Origin: CAZWVR01 sp964637235
GTDB taxonomy: Bacteria; Bacteroidota; Bacteroidia; Bacteroidales; S143-33
Direction: 5' to 3'
Assembly (NCBI GenBank): GCA_964637235.1
Contig: CAZWVR010000101.1
Coordinates: 1 to 7,739, forward strand
Length of the DNA: 7,739 nt
In this document: positions 6,701 to 7,739 of the stretch, piece after piece
Layout of the letters: the number at the start of each line of letters is the position of its first letter
Position numbering within the stretch: position 1 is the first letter of the stretch
Translations under genes and position numbers: made by a program
Notes under the pieces: model-generated
The model's database searches: none
The model's input: only the letters and a program-made list of their open reading frames with translations
Told to the model about the DNA's origin: nothing

Positions 6701-7739
6701 ATAGCGATACTACCGTAGATGTTACCTTGATTGAAACAATGGTTACTCCTTATGCATTAGCCGCAGAGCAACAAAACTTTGACGCTGATGTTCTGTTCTC
6801 TTGGAATAATTTCCAACCTATTACTGAGGACTTTGAAGCAGGAGCTCTCTCAGAAGGATGGAGTACACAACAAACTTGTACCGACCAAAGTGGACCTATT
6901 CCTGGATACTGGACTGTAAACGATTATTCTAACTCAGATATACAACCTTATGGAACATATTCAGCAGGTCTCTGGTGGAGTTATAATCACCAAGATGAAA
7001 GATTGATAACTCCTGCATTTAATTGTGTTGCAAATACCCATTTGACTTTCTATACCTATGTATTTGAAGGTTCTCAACACGGAGACCATTATTACGTAGA
7101 AGTATCTACTGACGATGGTAATACTTGGACTCCTGTATGGGATGCTTCTGCATTAACAGGTAATGCTTGGCATACTTTCCAAGATGCACCTTACGACATA
7201 GATTTGAGCGATTATGCAGGTCAAAATATTAAAATTGCATTCCACGCTATTGATGGAGACGGAGGCGGTCTCTGGTATGTATGGTTCGTTGATAATATCT
7301 CTATTGATTTGAACGGTAAACTTCTGAAATTCAATGGTTCTGACTTGATTGCTTCAACTTCTTACAGAGTAAACAAAAATGCTCAAACTTCTGTTTCTAT
7401 TGCAAGAGATGGTATGAGCTATCCTCATATCAATAATCCGAGAGTATTACAACATTACAAAGTATTCTTGAATGGTACTTTGGCAGCTGACAATATTACA
7501 GACTCTTCTTATCTATTCCAGGACTTGACACCTGGCTTATATAGATTTGGAGTTTTGGGCGTTTATGAAACTGGTGAATCTGATACTGCATTCTTGGATT
7601 TCTTAGTAAGAGGTCAAAGAACAATAACTTTCAACGTAACTAATGCTATTGATAATAGCCCAATAGAGGGTGCTAATATCACTATGACTTGCGATTGCGA
7701 CAGCTCTTATACTGCTACTACTGGTGCAGACGGAACAGC
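3751..7739 (+). CDS. Giant secreted multidomain surface protein (nidogen-like, CARDB-like, CUB-like, propeller-like, Ig-like, cleaved-adhesin-like); 3' truncated
   Basis: The frame is open from ATG 3751 to the window edge: 1329 whole codons plus two bases, no stop. A second ATG at 3757 gives MKRLFTLLVALLWVGVLGAQ, an equally good signal peptide and possibly the true start; cleavage is likely after A21. Visible order: nidogen-like beta domain about 85-270 (FSVNTNGTLKFG, APLWDDL, TIEWYNV, FQVKLY); CARDB-like module 278-381; CUB-like domain 393-498; second CARDB-like module 504-608; propeller-like blades 621-830; Ig or carboxypeptidase-regulatory-like repeats 838-911 and 915-995; cleaved-adhesin-like domain 1026-1186 (EDFEAG, RLITPAF, VEVSTDDGNTWT, DLSDYAGQNIKIAF, VDNISI); fibronectin-III-like segment about 1232-1286; a third Ig-like repeat from 1290. 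Both CARDB-like modules end in a DEDxxNDTLV pattern. Composition is rich in Asn, Asp, Thr, Ser, Gly and Tyr, and no protease catalytic site is seen. Proteins of this build are often type IX secretion cargo; the C-terminal sorting domain, if present, is outside the window. Adhesion or matrix binding is inferred. Confidence 0.93.
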   Translation, partial: MPMKRLFTLLVALLWVGVLGAQVLTSVPTQPTHQQKKGQINPKDQVSINTFYKGDAKNIIDYSFSYTDGTFESIHATGTPITPDSWDDGNFDLDLTGTFSFNYNGTQHSVFSVNTNGTLKFGSGYVSLSNDLASNTYYPLVAPLWDDLRFYESGSNDGLFYKIDSLPTDTVLTIEWYNVCRYGHQGDSVSFQVKLYKNSGLIEVVYGDMSRAANWDNASVSIGINDNENGVTNFISVTPGTPPTASYTVANNSIDGATLAAIPEGRTYQFNPPVPLNHDIKVIALLPLGSLTGDIDLQAVIKNRGENDETGVPLNITMNDGTNDVYTNSVSVDIASGLTDTVSLGTWTVTTSGLYTATLFSDLPTDEDHTNDTLVRNFVVADAIDTMTNGADTVCYALFYDSGGPDGGYQNSENYTFTFYANDPSKWLQVDFSYYDIENNWDKLYIYKGTTADDNNLITIITGGGSNVNIKGKNNAITFKFTSDGSVTKNGWEAVVSCYNPPAHEMGILAVNPTGYLANTPFNPVVTLQNNAINDENNYSLEYTNKDGSYAGNQSYTTVVPAGGTAQVELPSWTASAGNDTLTVILHLAADEDATNDTLVVPMSFINADAVAGHTSDGTYEFFNTATGNSMPYATIGTSPFPMAEDFDGTNIYRIYYDWSFAKVNPTTGQETILGTISGSDGIPTGIAWNWNNDSLYVMSLEGSSNNVCHLYRLDLNTLTLVSVGVASTNAMIIGIDFGAQDTMLYGPAIDNENFYAINPHTGEMTLIGGTGLDLNYGQDVSYDYEKDTFYTVAYDQANSNPARFGWYDLTSGAFTEIQPKSGQYATFASLSTPYELYTVTFNVTDGTDPVANAVIKVANRTLTTDVNGQASLNLGNGDYTALTTAFGYFDNSTDFTVADADMTVDITLTERPQYTISFNVHNILNNPLENTAVSVSYLDSVYSSGNTDATGLYITDPLYQGYPFICTFVKDGYNTLVDTFAIYSDTTVDVTLIETMVTPYALAAEQQNFDADVLFSWNNFQPITEDFEAGALSEGWSTQQTCTDQSGPIPGYWTVNDYSNSDIQPYGTYSAGLWWSYNHQDERLITPAFNCVANTHLTFYTYVFEGSQHGDHYYVEVSTDDGNTWTPVWDASALTGNAWHTFQDAPYDIDLSDYAGQNIKIAFHAIDGDGGGLWYVWFVDNISIDLNGKLLKFNGSDLIASTSYRVNKNAQTSVSIARDGMSYPHINNPRVLQHYKVFLNGTLAADNITDSSYLFQDLTPGLYRFGVLGVYETGESDTAFLDFLVRGQRTITFNVTNAIDNSPIEGANITMTCDCDSSYTATTGADGT
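6262..6735 (+). repeat. Tandem Ig-like (carboxypeptidase-regulatory-like) protein repeats inside the giant gene
   Basis: Residues 838-911 and 915-995 are two diverged copies of one module. They open with YTVTFNVTDGTDPVANA and YTISFNVHNILNNPLENT, continue with TTDVNGQA or NTDATGLY, then GYF or GYNTL, and close with MTVDITLTE or TTVDVTLIE. A third copy starts at residue 1290 (position 7618) with RTITFNVTNAIDNSPIEGA and runs out of the window. The similarity is at protein level only, with no obvious DNA identity, so the duplication is old. Such modules usually act as stalk or spacer domains. Confidence 0.6.

Noticed and set aside
1..7739. CRISPR arrays, tRNA or rRNA genes, insertion sequences and att sites
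   Set aside because: No regularly spaced direct repeats, cloverleaf pattern, transposase-like frame or terminal inverted repeats were seen in the non-coding stretches, and the coding parts are fully explained by the listed genes.

Overview
The window looks like chromosomal DNA of a member of the Bacteroidota, probably Bacteroidales or a near relative. It is AT-rich. The three complete gene starts have no clear Shine-Dalgarno sequence but AT-rich leaders, and each has a TAnnTTTG box just upstream, the -7 element of the Bacteroidota housekeeping sigma factor. One of these has a perfect TTTG-N19-TATATTTG layout. The protein types (a TPR-transmembrane-SpoIIE phosphatase, and a very long secreted protein with CARDB-like, CUB-like and cleaved-adhesin-like modules) are also typical of this phylum.

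Layout: (1) Positions 1-113 hold the 3' end of a plus-strand gene with a basic, His/Pro/Gly/Arg-rich tail, followed by a good intrinsic terminator (129-158) and a weaker terminator-like hairpin (185-237). (2) Positions 258-1049, minus strand, hold a secreted M15-family zinc peptidase that probably cleaves peptidoglycan peptides; it converges on gene 1. (3) A 187-base divergent intergenic region carries promoters for both flanking genes. (4) Positions 1237-3612, plus strand, encode a 791-residue membrane protein with periplasmic TPRs, one membrane span, a coiled coil and a cytoplasmic PP2C-type SpoIIE phosphatase. (5) Positions 3751-7739, plus strand, hold an open frame of at least 1329 codons that runs off the window. 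It encodes a giant secreted modular protein and accounts for more than half of the window.

The genes do not form an obvious single operon: the first two converge, the middle two diverge, and the giant gene has its own candidate promoter. The phosphatase gene and the giant-protein gene are co-oriented, 138 bases apart, with a possible weak terminator between them. A link between envelope sensing (phosphatase), wall remodelling (M15 peptidase) and surface display (giant protein) is possible, but it is inferred from proximity only. The most interesting item is the giant protein. It combines a nidogen-like N-terminal domain, two CARDB-like modules around a CUB-like domain, a propeller-like region, Ig-like repeats, and a cleaved-adhesin-like domain that seems to be inserted into a fibronectin-III-like module. 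Its C-terminus, where a type IX secretion signal would be expected, is outside the window.
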